A stretch of DNA of 64,000 nt from Rubrivivax sp. (GTDB taxonomy: Bacteria > Pseudomonadota > Gammaproteobacteria > Burkholderiales > Burkholderiaceae_C). This document shows, piece by piece, positions 25,325 to 38,741 of the stretch. The translations under genes and the position numbers were made by a program. Below the pieces are notes generated by a model. That model saw nothing but the letters and a program-made list of their open reading frames with translations. It ran no database searches and had not been told where the DNA came from. Within the stretch, counting starts at the first letter, position 1. Every line of letters begins with the position of its first letter. The stretch covers positions 62,001 through 126,000 of the forward strand of contig JAEUPB010000085.1 of NCBI GenBank assembly GCA_016789955.1. Reading direction: 5' to 3'.

Positions 25325-26263
25325 ATGACCAGCCCTGCGCCTCGCGTCGTGATCCTGGCCACCGGCGGCACCATCGCCGGCGCGGCCGCGAGCGCCACGG
25401 ACAACGTCGGCTACCGGGCCGGGCAGGTCGGCGTGGAACAGCTCATCGCCGCCGTGCCGGCCCTGTCGGCGCATCGGCTGGAGGCTGAGCAGGTGGCGCA
25501 GGTGGACAGCAGCGACATGGGCGAGACCGTGTGGCGCGCGCTGGTCGCACGCTGCGAACACCACCTGCAGCGCGCCGACGTGCAGGGGCTCGTGATCACC
25601 CACGGCACCGACACCCTCGAGGAGACGGCGTGGCTGCTGCAGCGCATGCTCGCGCCGGCCAAGCCCGTGGTGCTGACGGCGGCGATGCGCCCGGCCACGT
25701 CGCTCGCCGCGGACGGGCCGCAGAACCTGCTCGATGCCGTGACGGTGGCCCAGGTCCAGGGCGCACACGGTGTGGTGGCCTGCGTCGCCGGCCGTGTGCT
25801 GTCTGCCACCGATGTCCAGAAGGTGCACAGCTACCGCACCGATGCGTTCGATGCGCCCGATGCGAGTCCGGTGGCGCGGGTGGTGGAAGGCCGCGTGACG
25901 GTGCTGCGTCCATGGCCACAGTCGGATCGGGCATCCTGGCCCGAGGGCCGTGCATGGCCGTGGGTGGAGATCGTCACGAGCCACGCGCTCGCGCGACGCG
26001 ACGGCATCGACGCCTGGGTGGCGACCGGCGTGCAAGGCCTGGTGGTTGCCGGCACCGGGAACGGCACCGTGCACGAGGCACTGCGTGGCGCGCTGGTCGA
26101 CGCCGAACATCGCGGCGTGGCCATCGCCCTGGCGAGCCGCTGTGCCGCGGGCCCGGTGCTCGCCGGGCACCGGGCCGGCTGGCGGGTCTATCCCGGGCTC
26201 AACGCGGTGAAGTCGCGCGTCGAGCTGGGGCTCGAACTGCTGGGCTCCGCGCCCCAGCGCTGA
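25325..26263 (+). CDS. Asparaginase (asparaginase/glutaminase family)
   Basis: Amidohydrolase of 312 residues that converts asparagine to aspartate and ammonia. Catalytic elements are TGGTIAG (Thr16), SSDMG, THGTDTLEET (second Thr-Asp pair), AMRPATSLAADGPQNLL and the Lys in DVQKVHSYRTDAF. No signal peptide, so it should be cytosolic. An in-frame upstream ATG at 25274 would overlap both LexA boxes, so the ATG at 25325 is preferred. Position next to two LexA boxes suggests SOS control, which would be unusual for this enzyme. Confidence 0.9.
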   Translation: MTSPAPRVVILATGGTIAGAAASATDNVGYRAGQVGVEQLIAAVPALSAHRLEAEQVAQVDSSDMGETVWRALVARCEHHLQRADVQGLVITHGTDTLEETAWLLQRMLAPAKPVVLTAAMRPATSLAADGPQNLLDAVTVAQVQGAHGVVACVAGRVLSATDVQKVHSYRTDAFDAPDASPVARVVEGRVTVLRPWPQSDRASWPEGRAWPWVEIVTSHALARRDGIDAWVATGVQGLVVAGTGNGTVHEALRGALVDAEHRGVAIALASRCAAGPVLAGHRAGWRVYPGLNAVKSRVELGLELLGSAPQR

Positions 26264-26282
26264 AGCGCCGGCGAGCGGCGCT
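26264..26282. terminator. Possible hairpin terminator after the asparaginase gene
   Basis: AGCGCC at 26264-26269 pairs with GGCGCT at 26277-26282 around a 7-base loop, starting on the first base after the asparaginase stop and before the convergent DUF4197 gene. Short stem, no T-tract. Confidence 0.3.
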
Positions 26283-26294
26283 GCGCGTCGGGAC

Positions 26295-26963
26295 TCAGCG
26301 CCCGAACACCGCCGCGAGGATCTTGCTGCCGGTGCCCACGGGGTCGGCGCGGATCTTCCTCTCCTCCTCACCGATCATCAGGTACAGGCCATCGAGCGCC
26401 TTGCCGGTGATGTACTGCTGGATGTTGGCGTCCTTCGACTTCATGAGGCCGAGCCCGGCCGCCTTGCCTGCCACGGCGTTGTAGCGCTCGGCCAGCTGCA
26501 CCTTCTCGGTGGCGCGGGTGACGATGGGCAGGAACTTGGTACCGAGCGGCTCGCGGGTCTTGCCCGAGAAGTACTCCGTGACCGAGGTCTCCCCGCCGCG
26601 CACGATCGTCAGCGCGTCCTGCACCGTGATCTTGCGCGCCGCGTCGACGAGCAGCGCCTTGGCCTCGGGCACCGAAGCCTCGGCGGCGCGGTTCATCGCC
26701 ACCACCAACTCGTCGACCCGCTTCTGCTGGCCCGTCGCCTTCAGCAGCTTGGCGGCATCGTCCAGGAACTTCGGCAACGGGATGCGCACCTTCGGATTGC
26801 CGAGGAATCCATCGCTGCGCCCCAGCAGGCCGACCGCGGCGACCGCCCCTCGCTCCAGTGCCGTGCGGATGCCGCTGGCGGCATCGGTCTGCGACAGGGC
26901 CCGGGCCAGCGGCGCGTGCGCGACGCCGAGGGTGATGAGGGCGAGCGCGGGGCGGCGTTGCAT
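26295..26963 (-). CDS. DUF4197 domain-containing secreted protein
   Basis: Protein of 222 residues with an N-terminal signal (about residues 1-22, cleavage after ARA). The mature part is a helical DUF4197 domain: SGIRTALERGAVAAVGLLGR, FLGNPKVRIPLPKFLDDAA, GGETSVTEYFSGKTREPL and YITGKALDGLYLMIGEEERKIR. The family is widespread in Proteobacteria and has no assigned function. It follows the ABC-F gene by 17 bases on the same strand and may share its transcript. Confidence 0.85.
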   Translation of the reverse strand: MQRRPALALITLGVAHAPLARALSQTDAASGIRTALERGAVAAVGLLGRSDGFLGNPKVRIPLPKFLDDAAKLLKATGQQKRVDELVVAMNRAAEASVPEAKALLVDAARKITVQDALTIVRGGETSVTEYFSGKTREPLGTKFLPIVTRATEKVQLAERYNAVAGKAAGLGLMKSKDANIQQYITGKALDGLYLMIGEEERKIRADPVGTGSKILAAVFGR

Positions 26964-26980
26964 CGTTCGGCTCCAGGGGG

Positions 26981-28956
<1,976 letters not shown>

Positions 28957-28960
<4 letters not shown>

Positions 28961-29817
28961 GGCCAGGATTGTCGCGGCAGCAGCAGCACCTGGTCGTCAC
29001 CGGCGCTGGTGGGCAGCCACACGGGCTCGAGCGCCGGGAACGCCGCCTCGAAGTGCGCGCGTTCGTGCCCGATCTCGAGCACGAGCACGCCATCGTCGGC
29101 GAGGTGCTGCGGCACCTGGGCCAGGAGCCCGCGCACGAAGTCCATGCCGTCGTCGCCCCCGTCCAGCGCCAGGGCCGGTTCGGCGCGGTACTCCGGCGGG
29201 AGCGCCTGCATCGAGTCGCGATTCACGTACGGGGGGTTGCACAGGATCAGCTGGTGGCGGCCTGGCGCCGCGGCGAGGCCATCACCCTGGCGCAACGCGA
29301 TGCGCTGTGCGAGCCGATGCCGCTCGACGTTGCGCTGAGCCACGATCAGCGCGTCGAGCGACAGGTCGGTGGCCGTCACCAGCGCCTGCGGCCAGGCCAT
29401 CGCCGCCAGCACCGCGAGGCTGCCGTTGCCGGTGCACAGGTCGAGCACGCGCCCAGGCGGCTCCGGAAACCAGGCATCGATCAGGCCTTCGGCCAGCACC
29501 TCGGCGATCAGCGAGCGCGGCACGATGACCCGTTCGTCGACGTTGAACGGCACGCCCTGCAGCCAGGCTTCGCCGGTGAGGTACGCGGCCGGCCTGCGCG
29601 TGGCGATGCGCTCTTCGATGAACGCCTGCACGGCCAGCACGCGATCCGCGGGCACGGGGTCCTCGGCATGGTCATCGAGGCCATCGAGCGGCAGACCGAG
29701 CCGCCACAGCACCAGCCACGCCGCCTCGTCGTAGGCGTTCAGCGTACCGTGCCCAAAGCAAACGCCCGCCTGGTCGAGGCGGGCGCAGGCCTGCTGCACG
29801 AGGTCGGCGAGCGTCAT
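28957..29817 (-). CDS. prmB: Ribosomal protein L3 N5-glutamine methyltransferase PrmB
   Basis: SAM-dependent methyltransferase of 286 residues that modifies a glutamine in ribosomal protein L3. The SAM site is [15 protein letters not shown] and the catalytic motif is NPPYVN, with the PrmB-type IPRSLIAE-like segment ([10 protein letters not shown]) before them. The start is fixed by ATGA overlap with the dapE stop. The next gene, an ABC-F protein, also acts on the ribosome, so the two coupled genes form a small translation module at the end of the dap operon. Confidence 0.92.
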
Positions 29818-30947
29818 CGCAGCAGTGCCTCGATCGTGCGGCGGTAGATGTTCTTCAGCGGCTCGACATCGGCCACGCGCACCCACTCGTCGACCTGGTG
29901 CGCGCTGGCGTTGCTGACGCCGAACTCGATCACCTGCGGGCAGACCGGCGCGAGGAAGCGGGCGTCCGAGGTGCCGCCGGTGGTCGCCAGTTCGGGGCGG
30001 TATCCGCACTCGGCCTCGATGGCGGCGGCCAGGGCGTCACTCAGCGGGCCGGGCTTCGTGAGGAACGGCTCGGCACCCAGCGTCCAGTCGAGCGACCACC
30101 GCAACCCGTGCCGATCGAGGATCTCGTGCACGCGGCGCTTCAGTGCATCAGGGGTCGACTCGGTGCAGTGGCGGAAGTTGAAGTCCAGCGCCACGCTGCC
30201 GGGGATCACGTTGCCCACGCCTGTGCCGGCGTGGATGTTGCTCACTTGCCAGGTGGTGGGCGGGAACGAGGCGTTGCCCTCGTCCCAGCGCGTGGCAGCG
30301 AGTTCGGCCAGCGCCGGAGCCAACGTGTGCACCGGGTTCAGCGCCAGGTGCGGATAGGCCACGTGGCCCTGCACGCCACGCACTTCGAGCCGGCCCGACA
30401 GGGACCCGCGGCGGCCGTTCTTGATGACGTCGCCCAGCCGCTCCACCGACGTGGGCTCGCCCACGATGCAGGCGTCCAGCCGCTCGCCGCGCGCCACCAG
30501 CCATTCGACGACGCGGCGCGTGCCGTCGATCGCGGGGCCTTCCTCGTCGCTGGTGCAGAGCACCGCAACCGCGCCCTTGTGGGCCGGGTTCGCCTGCACG
30601 AACTCCTCGGCGGCCACCGTCATCGCGGCGATGGCCGTCTTCATGTCGGCGGCGCCACGGCCATGCAGTCGGCCGTCGCGGTGGGTGGGCACGAAGGGGT
30701 CGCTGGCCCAGCGTTCGACAGGCCCGGTGGGCACGACGTCGGTGTGTCCGGCCAGCACCACGCAAGGCCCCGGCGCGACCCCGCGGTGCACCGCCCACAG
30801 GTTGTCGACCGCACCGAAGCGCAACGGATGGCACTCGAAGCCGCGGGCCGCCAGACGTTCGGCAATCAGCGCCTGGCAGCCGTCGTCGGCCGGCGTTACC
30901 GAGCGGCGAGCGAGCAGCGTCTCGGCCAGCCGCAGCGCAGCCGTCAC
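29814..30947 (-). CDS. dapE: Succinyl-diaminopimelate desuccinylase DapE
   Basis: Zinc peptidase-like amidohydrolase of 377 residues in the succinylase branch of lysine and meso-diaminopimelate synthesis. Metal and catalytic residues are visible in [44 protein letters not shown] and [11 protein letters not shown]. The GTG start overlaps the stop of the PilU-like gene (GTGA), and the start gives the usual length of about 375; the longer open frame upstream is antisense-type noise. Confidence 0.96.
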   Translation of the reverse strand: MTAALRLAETLLARRSVTPADDGCQALIAERLAARGFECHPLRFGAVDNLWAVHRGVAPGPCVVLAGHTDVVPTGPVERWASDPFVPTHRDGRLHGRGAADMKTAIAAMTVAAEEFVQANPAHKGAVAVLCTSDEEGPAIDGTRRVVEWLVARGERLDACIVGEPTSVERLGDVIKNGRRGSLSGRLEVRGVQGHVAYPHLALNPVHTLAPALAELAATRWDEGNASFPPTTWQVSNIHAGTGVGNVIPGSVALDFNFRHCTESTPDALKRRVHEILDRHGLRWSLDWTLGAEPFLTKPGPLSDALAAAIEAECGYRPELATTGGTSDARFLAPVCPQVIEFGVSNASAHQVDEWVRVADVEPLKNIYRRTIEALLR

Positions 30948-32137
30948 TGCGGCCGGCCCCAGGGCGTGTTGTTGGCCGCGGCGGGCGCTTCGTCGGGACG
31001 CACCTCGATGGTCATCTCGCTGAACGAGGCGGCCTCGGGCTCCTCGCGCTTGGGAGCGGCTCGCGACACCGGTGCCATCTCGTTCTGCAGCCGCCACAGC
31101 AAGTTGGTGGGCGAATCGGCCTGCGCCAGGCCTTCGTCGCGGCTGACGACGTTCTGGTTGATCAGCCGCGCGATGTCCTGCTCGAAAGTCTGCGACCCTT
31201 CGGCCAGCGACTTCTCCATCGCCTCCTTCACGCCGGAGAGGTCGCCTTTCTCGATCAGCTCGGCGACGAGCTTGGTGTTCAGCAGCACCTCGACAGCGGG
31301 CACGCGGCCCCCGGCGACCGCGCGCAGCAGGCGCTGCGAGATGATCGCGCGCAGGCCCGATGCCAAGTCGGACAGCAGCGTGGAGCGGGCTTCCGGCGTG
31401 TAGAAGGACAGGATCCGCCCGAGCGCGTGATAGCTGTTGTTGGCGTGCAGCGTGGCCAGCACGAGGTGGCCCGACAGCGCGTACGAGATCGCCGAGGTCA
31501 TCGTCTCGCGGTCGCGGATCTCGCCGATCAGGATGCAGTCGGGGGCCTGGCGCAGCGCGTTCTTCAGCGCCACCTGCAGGCTCTGCGTGTCGCGGCCCAC
31601 CTCGCGCTGGTTGACGATCGAGCGCTTGTTGCTGAAGAGGAACTCGATCGGGTCCTCGATCGTCAGGATGTGGCCGGCCAGCTGCTGGTTGCGCCACTCG
31701 AGCATCGATGCGAGCGTGGTCGTCTTGCCGGTGCCGGTGGCGCCGACCATCAGGATCAGCCCCCGTGGCTCGACGACGAGCGACGACAGCATGCCCGGCA
31801 CGCCCAGCGAGTCGAGCGATGGGATCTCGCGCGGGATGCACCGGATCACCGCCGCGATCGAGCCGCGCTGGCGGAAGCCCGAGATGCGGAAGCTGCCGAC
31901 GCCGGGGATCGCCGTGCCGACGTTGAGCTCGCCATGGTCGCTGAGCTCCTCCATCTGCTGCGGCGTCAGCAACTCGCCCAGCAGCTGGCGGATCTGCGTC
32001 GGAGAGACGAGCTGGTCCGACAGCTGCAGGATCTGCCCGTGGATCTTGATCAGGATCGGCGTGTTGGCCGAGATGTAGACGTCCGATGCGTTCTTCTCGG
32101 CCATCAGCCGGAGCACGCGCTCCATGTTGCCGCTCAT
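30944..32137 (-). CDS. pilU: PilT/PilU-family type IV pilus retraction ATPase (PilU-like)
   Basis: Hexameric ATPase of 397 residues. Walker A is GATGTGKTT (132-140); ASP/His boxes, TIEDPIEF, and Walker B GEIRD (205-209) follow, then [15 protein letters not shown] and the C-terminal extension that distinguishes PilU from PilT (about 347 residues). The sequence opens with [17 protein letters not shown], as in PilU. It lies between dapD (35 bases upstream) and dapE (4-base overlap), a recurring betaproteobacterial arrangement that ties a motility ATPase to a lysine-biosynthesis operon. PilT versus PilU is inferred from length and tail. Confidence 0.85.
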   Translation of the reverse strand: MSGNMERVLRLMAEKNASDVYISANTPILIKIHGQILQLSDQLVSPTQIRQLLGELLTPQQMEELSDHGELNVGTAIPGVGSFRISGFRQRGSIAAVIRCIPREIPSLDSLGVPGMLSSLVVEPRGLILMVGATGTGKTTTLASMLEWRNQQLAGHILTIEDPIEFLFSNKRSIVNQREVGRDTQSLQVALKNALRQAPDCILIGEIRDRETMTSAISYALSGHLVLATLHANNSYHALGRILSFYTPEARSTLLSDLASGLRAIISQRLLRAVAGGRVPAVEVLLNTKLVAELIEKGDLSGVKEAMEKSLAEGSQTFEQDIARLINQNVVSRDEGLAQADSPTNLLWRLQNEMAPVSRAAPKREEPEAASFSEMTIEVRPDEAPAAANNTPWGRPQ

Positions 32138-32172
32138 CGTGCCACGCTCCCTTGCGGTGTCACCCGCTCAGC

Positions 32173-32987
<815 letters not shown>

Positions 32988-32991
<4 letters not shown>

Positions 32992-34178
32992 GTGTGCTGG
33001 AGGTAGGAAACGATGCGCCGGGCCGCTTCGAGGCATTCCGCCACCGGCGCGACCAGCGCCATGCGGACGCGCCCGCTGCCCGGATTGACACCATGGGCCG
33101 TGCGGGCGAGCAGGCTCCCGGGCAGGACCGTCACATTGTATTGAGCGAGCAGCCCGCGAGCCAAGGCGACGTCGTCGCCGCCGGGCGCCGCGGCCCAGAG
33201 GTAGAAGGCGGCATCCGGCAGCCGCACATCCATCACCTCGGCCAGCAGCGGCGTGACCTGCGCGAACTTGGCGCGATAGAGGTCACGGTTCTCCACCACG
33301 TGCGCCTCGTCGCTCCACGCGGCGATGGATGCACGCTGCACCGGCGGGCTCATCGCGCTGCCGTGGTAGGTGCGATAGAGCAGGTAGGCCTTGATCAGCG
33401 CAGCGTCGCCGGCCACGAAGCCCGAGCGCATGCCGGGCACGTTGCTGCGCTTGGACAGGCTCGAGAAGACGACCAGGCGTCGGTAGTCGTCGCGCCCGCA
33501 GGCCCGCGCCGCTTCGAGCGCGCCCAGCGGCGGCTCGTCGCGGAAGTAGATCTCGGAGTAACACTCGTCACTGGCGATGACGAAGCCGTGCCGGTCGGAG
33601 AGTTCGAACAGCCGCTGCCACTCCACGAGCGGCATCACCGCGCCCGTCGGGTTGCCGGGCGAGCACACGTACAGCAGTTGCGTGCGCGCCCAGGTGGCGT
33701 CGTCGATGGCGCCCCAGTCGGCCGCGTAGTTGCGTGTCGGGTCGCTGTTGGCGAAGGCGGTCTGTGCCCCGGCCAGCAGCGCCGCGCCTTCGTAGATCTG
33801 ATAGAAGGGATTGGGGCAGACGACGGTGGCGCCTGGCTTCGACGGATCGATCACCGTTTGCGCGAACGAGAACAGCGCTTCGCGCGAGCCAAGTACCGGC
33901 AGCACCTGGGTCGCCGGGTCGACCGCCACGCGGTAGCGCCGCCGCAGCCAGGCCGCGATGGCCTCGCGCAGCGACGGATCACCCGCCGTGGGCGGATAGC
34001 CCGACAGCCCCGAGAGCCCGGCGATCAAGGCGTCGGTGACGAAAGCGGGCGTCGGGTGCTTGGGTTCGCCGATGCCGAGGTTGATCGGCGTGTGGGCACG
34101 CGAGGGCGTGATGTCGGCAGTCAGCGCGCGCAGCCGCTCGAACGGATAGGGGTGCAGCAGGCCGAGCCGGAGGTTCAT
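32988..34178 (-). CDS. dapC: Succinyldiaminopimelate transaminase DapC
   Basis: PLP-dependent class I/II aminotransferase of 396 residues, placed by neighbours dapD and dapE as the N-succinyl-2-amino-6-ketopimelate transaminase. The PLP Lys is in [32 protein letters not shown] and [10 protein letters not shown] are typical. The start at 34178 (MNLRLG) is where homology begins; an in-frame upstream Met lacks support. First gene of the minus-strand run dapC-dapD-pilU-dapE-prmB-ABC-F. Confidence 0.93.
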
Positions 34179-34218
34179 GAGCCGATTATCGAGAGGCGGC
34201 AACGGCGCAGACCCTGCC

Positions 34219-34650
34219 TCACAGGCGCCCGATGCAACCCGGCTGCCCGCATCGGCAGGCCAGCCGTCCTTCGTGGTGCGTCTCGCCGTAGTTCACGGTG
34301 ATCTCCTCGCCGGGAGCGATGCCGCGCAACGCGTAGAACTCGACGCGCCCCTGGCGGATGGTCAGCCGGGCATTGGGCCGGCAGCTGTGGTTCGTGTAGC
34401 GCATCGGATCGCTGGAGCGGCTGAAGTCGATCGCCTTCCGGTCCGACAACTCGACGATCATGATGCGCTCGGTGCGCGTGGCGCGGATCCGCGCTTCCTG
34501 CACGCTGATCGACTCGCCGCGGATCTCGCCGATCTTCAGCCGGGCCGGAATGGGCTCGGCGGCGAAAGCTCCCTGACCGTCGATCGCACTCGCCCGTACG
34601 TCGACGGCGTACTTCTGGTAGGCGGGCCGGGCGGCCGGCATGGCGGTCAT
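34219..34650 (-). CDS. Bacterial SET-domain (lysine methyltransferase-like) protein
   Basis: Compact protein of 143 residues that is almost entirely a SET domain. Diagnostic motifs are [12 protein letters not shown] (NHSC at 87-90), [10 protein letters not shown] (114-123) and a post-SET zinc motif CRCGQPGC with Cys132, Cys134 and Cys139. N-terminal [17 protein letters not shown] matches the SET-I start. SAM-dependent protein-lysine methylation is the family activity; the target here is unknown. The start overlaps the queF stop by ATGA, so it is made together with a tRNA-modification enzyme. Confidence 0.85.
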   Translation of the reverse strand: MTAMPAARPAYQKYAVDVRASAIDGQGAFAAEPIPARLKIGEIRGESISVQEARIRATRTERIMIVELSDRKAIDFSRSSDPMRYTNHSCRPNARLTIRQGRVEFYALRGIAPGEEITVNYGETHHEGRLACRCGQPGCIGRL

Positions 34651-35099
34651 CCCAGCCCCGCCAGATCGACGCGCGGCGCCGGCTTCCAGCCCTTCTTGCG
34701 ATGCTCCACCGTCACGTAGGTGCGGATGCCGCCGCGCACGTACCAGTCGGCGTGGATGCGCAGGAAGCGCGGCGCGATGGCGCGCACGAGGTCGCTGGCG
34801 ATCGTGTTGGTCACCCGCTCGTGGAACGCGCCCTCGTTTCGAAAGCTCCAGAAGTACAGCTTCAGACTCTTGGTCTCGACGCACAGGCGGTCGGGAACGA
34901 TCTCGATCTGGAAGTGCGCGAAGTCGGGCTGCCCGGTCAGCGGGCAGAGGCAGGTGAACTCCGGCACGTCGAAGCGGATCACGTAGTCGCGCTCGGGTGC
35001 CAGATTCTCGAAGACCTGCAGGTCCTTGCTCGGCAGCGTCGGCGGGACCGGCGGGACAGGGCGCTCATTGAGCAGCTTCGGGGTACGGCGGGAGGGCAT
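34647..35099 (-). CDS. queF: NADPH-dependent 7-cyano-7-deazaguanine reductase QueF (short type)
   Basis: Tunnel-fold reductase of about 150 residues that makes preQ1 from preQ0 in queuosine synthesis. The catalytic Cys52 and Asp59 are in [14 protein letters not shown]; the substrate/NADPH motif reads [20 protein letters not shown], a slight variant of the usual ESKS. Short unimodular type, like that of Bacillus, not the long enterobacterial form. The start at 35099 (MPSRRT) is a choice: in-frame Mets at 35135 and 35189 exist and none has a good ribosome binding site. Confidence 0.92.
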   Translation of the reverse strand: MPSRRTPKLLNERPVPPVPPTLPSKDLQVFENLAPERDYVIRFDVPEFTCLCPLTGQPDFAHFQIEIVPDRLCVETKSLKLYFWSFRNEGAFHERVTNTIASDLVRAIAPRFLRIHADWYVRGGIRTYVTVEHRKKGWKPAPRVDLAGLG

Positions 35100-35215
35100 G
35101 GACGGGGCGGATGCGAGGGGGCGCGATGCTATCATCGCGCTGCTGTCGCGCTCTCGTTGGGGGCGCTTTTTTTCATTCAAATCAAGCACTTGGCCTTCAT
35201 CCTCGAGCGCACCCC

Positions 35216-38200
35216 ATGCGCCTGAACCACATCAAGCTCTCCGGCTTCAAGTCCTTCGCCGAGCCCACCACGTTCCACCTGCCTGGCCAGCGCGTCGGGG
35301 TCGTCGGCCCCAACGGCTGCGGCAAGTCCAACATCATGGACGCGGTGCGCTGGGTGCTCGGCGAGAGCAAGGCCAGCGAGCTGCGCGGCGAGTCGATGCA
35401 GGACGTGATCTTCAACGGCTCCGGCCAGCGCAAGCCGGCCAGCCGCGCCAGCGTGGAGCTGGTCTTCGACAACAGCAGCGCGCGCGCCGGCGGGCCGTGG
35501 AACCAGTTCAGCGAGATCGCCGTCAAGCGCGTCCTGACGCGCGAGGGCTCGTCGAGCTACTACATCAACAACCAGCCGGTGCGGCGCCGCGACGTGCAGG
35601 ACGTGTTCCTCGGCACCGGCCTGGGCCCGCGCGCCTACGCCATCATCGGCCAGGGCACGATCAGCCGGATCATCGAGTCGCGGCCCGAAGAGTTGCGTCT
35701 CTTCCTCGAAGAGGCGGCCGGCGTCTCGAAGTACAAGGAACGCCGCCGCGAGACCGAGCACCGCCTGAAGGACACGCGGGAGAACCTCACCCGCGTCGAG
35801 GACATCCTGCGCGAGCTGAACGCCAACCTCGAGAAGCTCGAGAGCCAGGCCGAGGTGGCGGCCACCTACCGCAGCCTCCAGCAGCAGGGCGAGCTGAAGC
35901 TGCACCAGCTGTGGTTCCTGAAGCACCGCGACGCCGCCTCCGAGGAAGCCCGCGTGCAGGGCGCGGTGGCCGAGGCGGTGCAGGCGCTGGATGCGCGCAT
36001 GGCCGAACTGCGCCACGTGGAAGCCGAACTGGAGACGGTGCGCCAGGCGCACTACGCGGCCAGCGATGCGCTGCACCTGAAGCAGGGCGCGCTGGCTGAT
36101 GCGGCACTGGAGGTGAGCCGGCTCGAGGAGCGCATCCGCTACGTGGTCGAAGGCCGCCAGCGCGCGCAGGCCCGGCTGGCGGAACTGCAGGCGCAGAACC
36201 GCGGCTGGGCTGAGCGTCGCGAGCAGGCCGAGCGCGAGATCGACGACATCGGCACTCAGATTGCGGCGGCCGAAGAACAGGCCGAGGTCGCCACGGCGCA
36301 GGCCGAGGAGCACGAGCAGAACCTGCCGGCGCTGGATGATGCCGTGCGGGCCGCGCAGTCGGTCAGCCGCGCCCAGCGTGAGACGGTGGGGCAGGTGCAG
36401 CAGCAGATCCAGCTGCTGGCCGCCGAGAACCGCAACGTCGATGAACAGTCGCGCCAGCTGCGGGCGCGCCGTGATCGGATGGCCGGCGAGCGGCAGACGT
36501 TGGCCGCGCCCGACACCGCACGGCTGCAGTCGCTGGCTGCGAGCCACGCCAGCGCGGCCGAGCAGGCCGAACTCGCGGATGCACGGTTGCACGAACTCGG
36601 CGAGCAGGTGCCGCAGCTCGACGCCGAGCGTCGCTCCGGCCAGGAGGCCGCGCAGGCCGAAGCGGCCAAGCTCACCGACATCGGCGCGCGCCTGGCCGCC
36701 TTGCGCGCGCTGCAGGAGAAGGTGCAGACCGAAGGCAAGCTCAAGCCCTGGCTGGCACGCCACGGCCTGGAGGGCCTGCAGGGCCTGTGGACGAAGGTGC
36801 ACATCGAGCAGGGTTGGGAGACGGCGCTCGAGGCCGCGCTGCGCGAACGGCTGAATGCGCTTTCCGTAGGTCGGCTTGACACCGTGCGCGCCTTCGGCGG
36901 CGACCCACCGCCCGCGCGGCTGGCGTTCTACTCGCTGCCGCTGGCCGCGCTGCCGAACACGCACCAGACACTGCCGCGCCTCGCCGATCTGCTGCGCTTG
37001 TCCGACGCGGGCCTGAAGGCGCTGCTCAATGACTGGCTCGAAGGCGTCTACACCGCCGGCAGCCTGGACGAGGCGCTGGCCTCCCGCGACCGGCTCACGC
37101 ATGGCGAGGTCATCATGACCCGCGACGGCCATGCGGTGTCGCAGTACGCCGTGGCGTTCTACGCGCCCGACTCGGAGCAGGCCGGCATGCTGGCCCGCGC
37201 GCAGGAGATCGAGAACCTCGAGCGCCAGCAGCGGGCCCAGGCGCTGATCGCGGACGAGTCGCGCAGCCGCTCGGTGCGGCTGGATGCGGCCTACACCGAT
37301 GCGTCGCAGCGGCTGCTGGCCGTGCGCCGCGAAGCCGCCGAGGCGCAGGCACGCGCGCACCAACTGCAGCTCGAGCACCAGAAGCTCGCGCAGCAGGCCG
37401 AAGCGGCGAGCAGCCGGCGCGGCCAACTCGACGAAGAGCTGGCCGAGGTCGACGCGCAGCTGGAGCAGCTCGAGGAGCGGCGCGCCACCGCCGAGGGCCG
37501 CTTCGAGGAGCTCGACCTGCAGCTCGGGGTGGCCCAGGAGCGCCATGCCGAGCTGGAGGATGCCGTGCTGGCCGCCGAACGCCGCCTGGCCGACGCCCGC
37601 GAGCAGCAGCGCGCGCTCGAACGCCAGGCCCAGGAAGCCGGCTTCCAGGCCCGCGCGCTGGCCGCGCGACGCGACGAACTGCGGCGCCAGATCGAGACCG
37701 CCGCGCAGCAGATCGACGCCAACGAGCAGGCCGGGCAGCAGCTCGAGCTGGAGCTCGGGGCTTTCGACGACACCGCTGCGCAGTCGGGGCTGCATGCGGC
37801 GCTGGCCGTGCGCCTGGAGCGCGAGCAGCAGCTCGCAGCCTCGCGCAGCGAATACGACGACCTCGGCGCGAAGCTGCGCCGGGCCGACGAGCAGCGGCTG
37901 ACGCTCGAACGCAGCCTCGAGCCGCAACGAGAGCAGATCACGCGGCTGCAGCTCGAGCTGCAGGCCGCGCAACTCGGCGGCGCGCAGTACCTGGAGCAGC
38001 TGCAGGCTGCCGCGGTGGATCTCGACGCGCTCGGCCGCTCGATCGAGGACGGCGGCGTGAAGCTGTGGGGCCTGCAGTCGGAGATCGACCGCATCCAGCG
38101 CGAAATCGCGGCCCTCGGCGCCGTGAACCTCGCGGCGCTCGACGAGCTCACGGCTTCGCGCGAGCGCAAGACCTTCCTCGACGCGCAGTACGCCGACCTG

Positions 38201-38731
38201 CAGGAGGCCATCGGCACGCTCGAGGGCGCGATCCACAAGATCGACCTGGAAACGCGCGACCTGCTGGCCTCCACCTTCAACCAGGTCAACGAGCACTTCG
38301 GTCGCATGTTCCCGAGCCTGTTCGGCGGCGGCACCGCGAAGCTGGTGATGACCGGCGACGAGATCCTCGATGCCGGCGTACAGGTGATGGCACAGCCGCC
38401 GGGCAAGAAGAACAGCACCATCCACCTGCTCTCGGGCGGCGAGAAGGCGCTCACCGCCATCGCGCTGGTGTTCGCGATCTTCCAGCTGAACCCGGCGCCG
38501 TTCTGCCTGCTCGACGAGGTCGACGCGCCGCTGGATGACGCCAACACCGAGCGCTACGCCAAGCTCGTCAGCGAGATGAGCCTGAGCACGCAATTCCTGT
38601 TCATCAGCCACAACAAGATCGCGATGGAGATGGCCGAGCAGCTGATCGGCGTGACGATGCAGGAGCAGGGCGTGTCGCGCATCGTCGCGGTGGACATGCA
38701 GGCCGCCACCAGCCTCGCCGAGGCGGCCTGA
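35216..38731 (+). CDS. smc: Chromosome segregation ATPase SMC
   Basis: Condensin subunit of 1171 residues. Walker A is GPNGCGKSN (31-39); the C-terminal head has the [11 protein letters not shown] signature (about 1071-1081) and Walker [16 protein letters not shown]. Between the heads are two long Glu/Gln/Ala/Arg-rich coiled coils around a hinge at about 500-660. The ATG at 35216 begins [15 protein letters not shown], the canonical SMC start; an upstream in-frame ATG exists but is not supported. An AT-rich stretch with a run of T (35167-35173) precedes it, in the divergent promoter region shared with queF. Confidence 0.97.
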   Translation: MRLNHIKLSGFKSFAEPTTFHLPGQRVGVVGPNGCGKSNIMDAVRWVLGESKASELRGESMQDVIFNGSGQRKPASRASVELVFDNSSARAGGPWNQFSEIAVKRVLTREGSSSYYINNQPVRRRDVQDVFLGTGLGPRAYAIIGQGTISRIIESRPEELRLFLEEAAGVSKYKERRRETEHRLKDTRENLTRVEDILRELNANLEKLESQAEVAATYRSLQQQGELKLHQLWFLKHRDAASEEARVQGAVAEAVQALDARMAELRHVEAELETVRQAHYAASDALHLKQGALADAALEVSRLEERIRYVVEGRQRAQARLAELQAQNRGWAERREQAEREIDDIGTQIAAAEEQAEVATAQAEEHEQNLPALDDAVRAAQSVSRAQRETVGQVQQQIQLLAAENRNVDEQSRQLRARRDRMAGERQTLAAPDTARLQSLAASHASAAEQAELADARLHELGEQVPQLDAERRSGQEAAQAEAAKLTDIGARLAALRALQEKVQTEGKLKPWLARHGLEGLQGLWTKVHIEQGWETALEAALRERLNALSVGRLDTVRAFGGDPPPARLAFYSLPLAALPNTHQTLPRLADLLRLSDAGLKALLNDWLEGVYTAGSLDEALASRDRLTHGEVIMTRDGHAVSQYAVAFYAPDSEQAGMLARAQEIENLERQQRAQALIADESRSRSVRLDAAYTDASQRLLAVRREAAEAQARAHQLQLEHQKLAQQAEAASSRRGQLDEELAEVDAQLEQLEERRATAEGRFEELDLQLGVAQERHAELEDAVLAAERRLADAREQQRALERQAQEAGFQARALAARRDELRRQIETAAQQIDANEQAGQQLELELGAFDDTAAQSGLHAALAVRLEREQQLAASRSEYDDLGAKLRRADEQRLTLERSLEPQREQITRLQLELQAAQLGGAQYLEQLQAAAVDLDALGRSIEDGGVKLWGLQSEIDRIQREIAALGAVNLAALDELTASRERKTFLDAQYADLQEAIGTLEGAIHKIDLETRDLLASTFNQVNEHFGRMFPSLFGGGTAKLVMTGDEILDAGVQVMAQPPGKKNSTIHLLSGGEKALTAIALVFAIFQLNPAPFCLLDEVDAPLDDANTERYAKLVSEMSLSTQFLFISHNKIAMEMAEQLIGVTMQEQGVSRIVAVDMQAATSLAEAA

Positions 38732-38741
38732 GCAGACGCTC

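Noticed and set aside
36241-37900. Repeated purine-rich and GAGCAG-like segments in smc that look like DNA repeats
   Set aside because: They are codon-level echoes of Glu/Gln/Ala heptads in the SMC coiled coil, not a repeat array; no spacer structure as in CRISPR.
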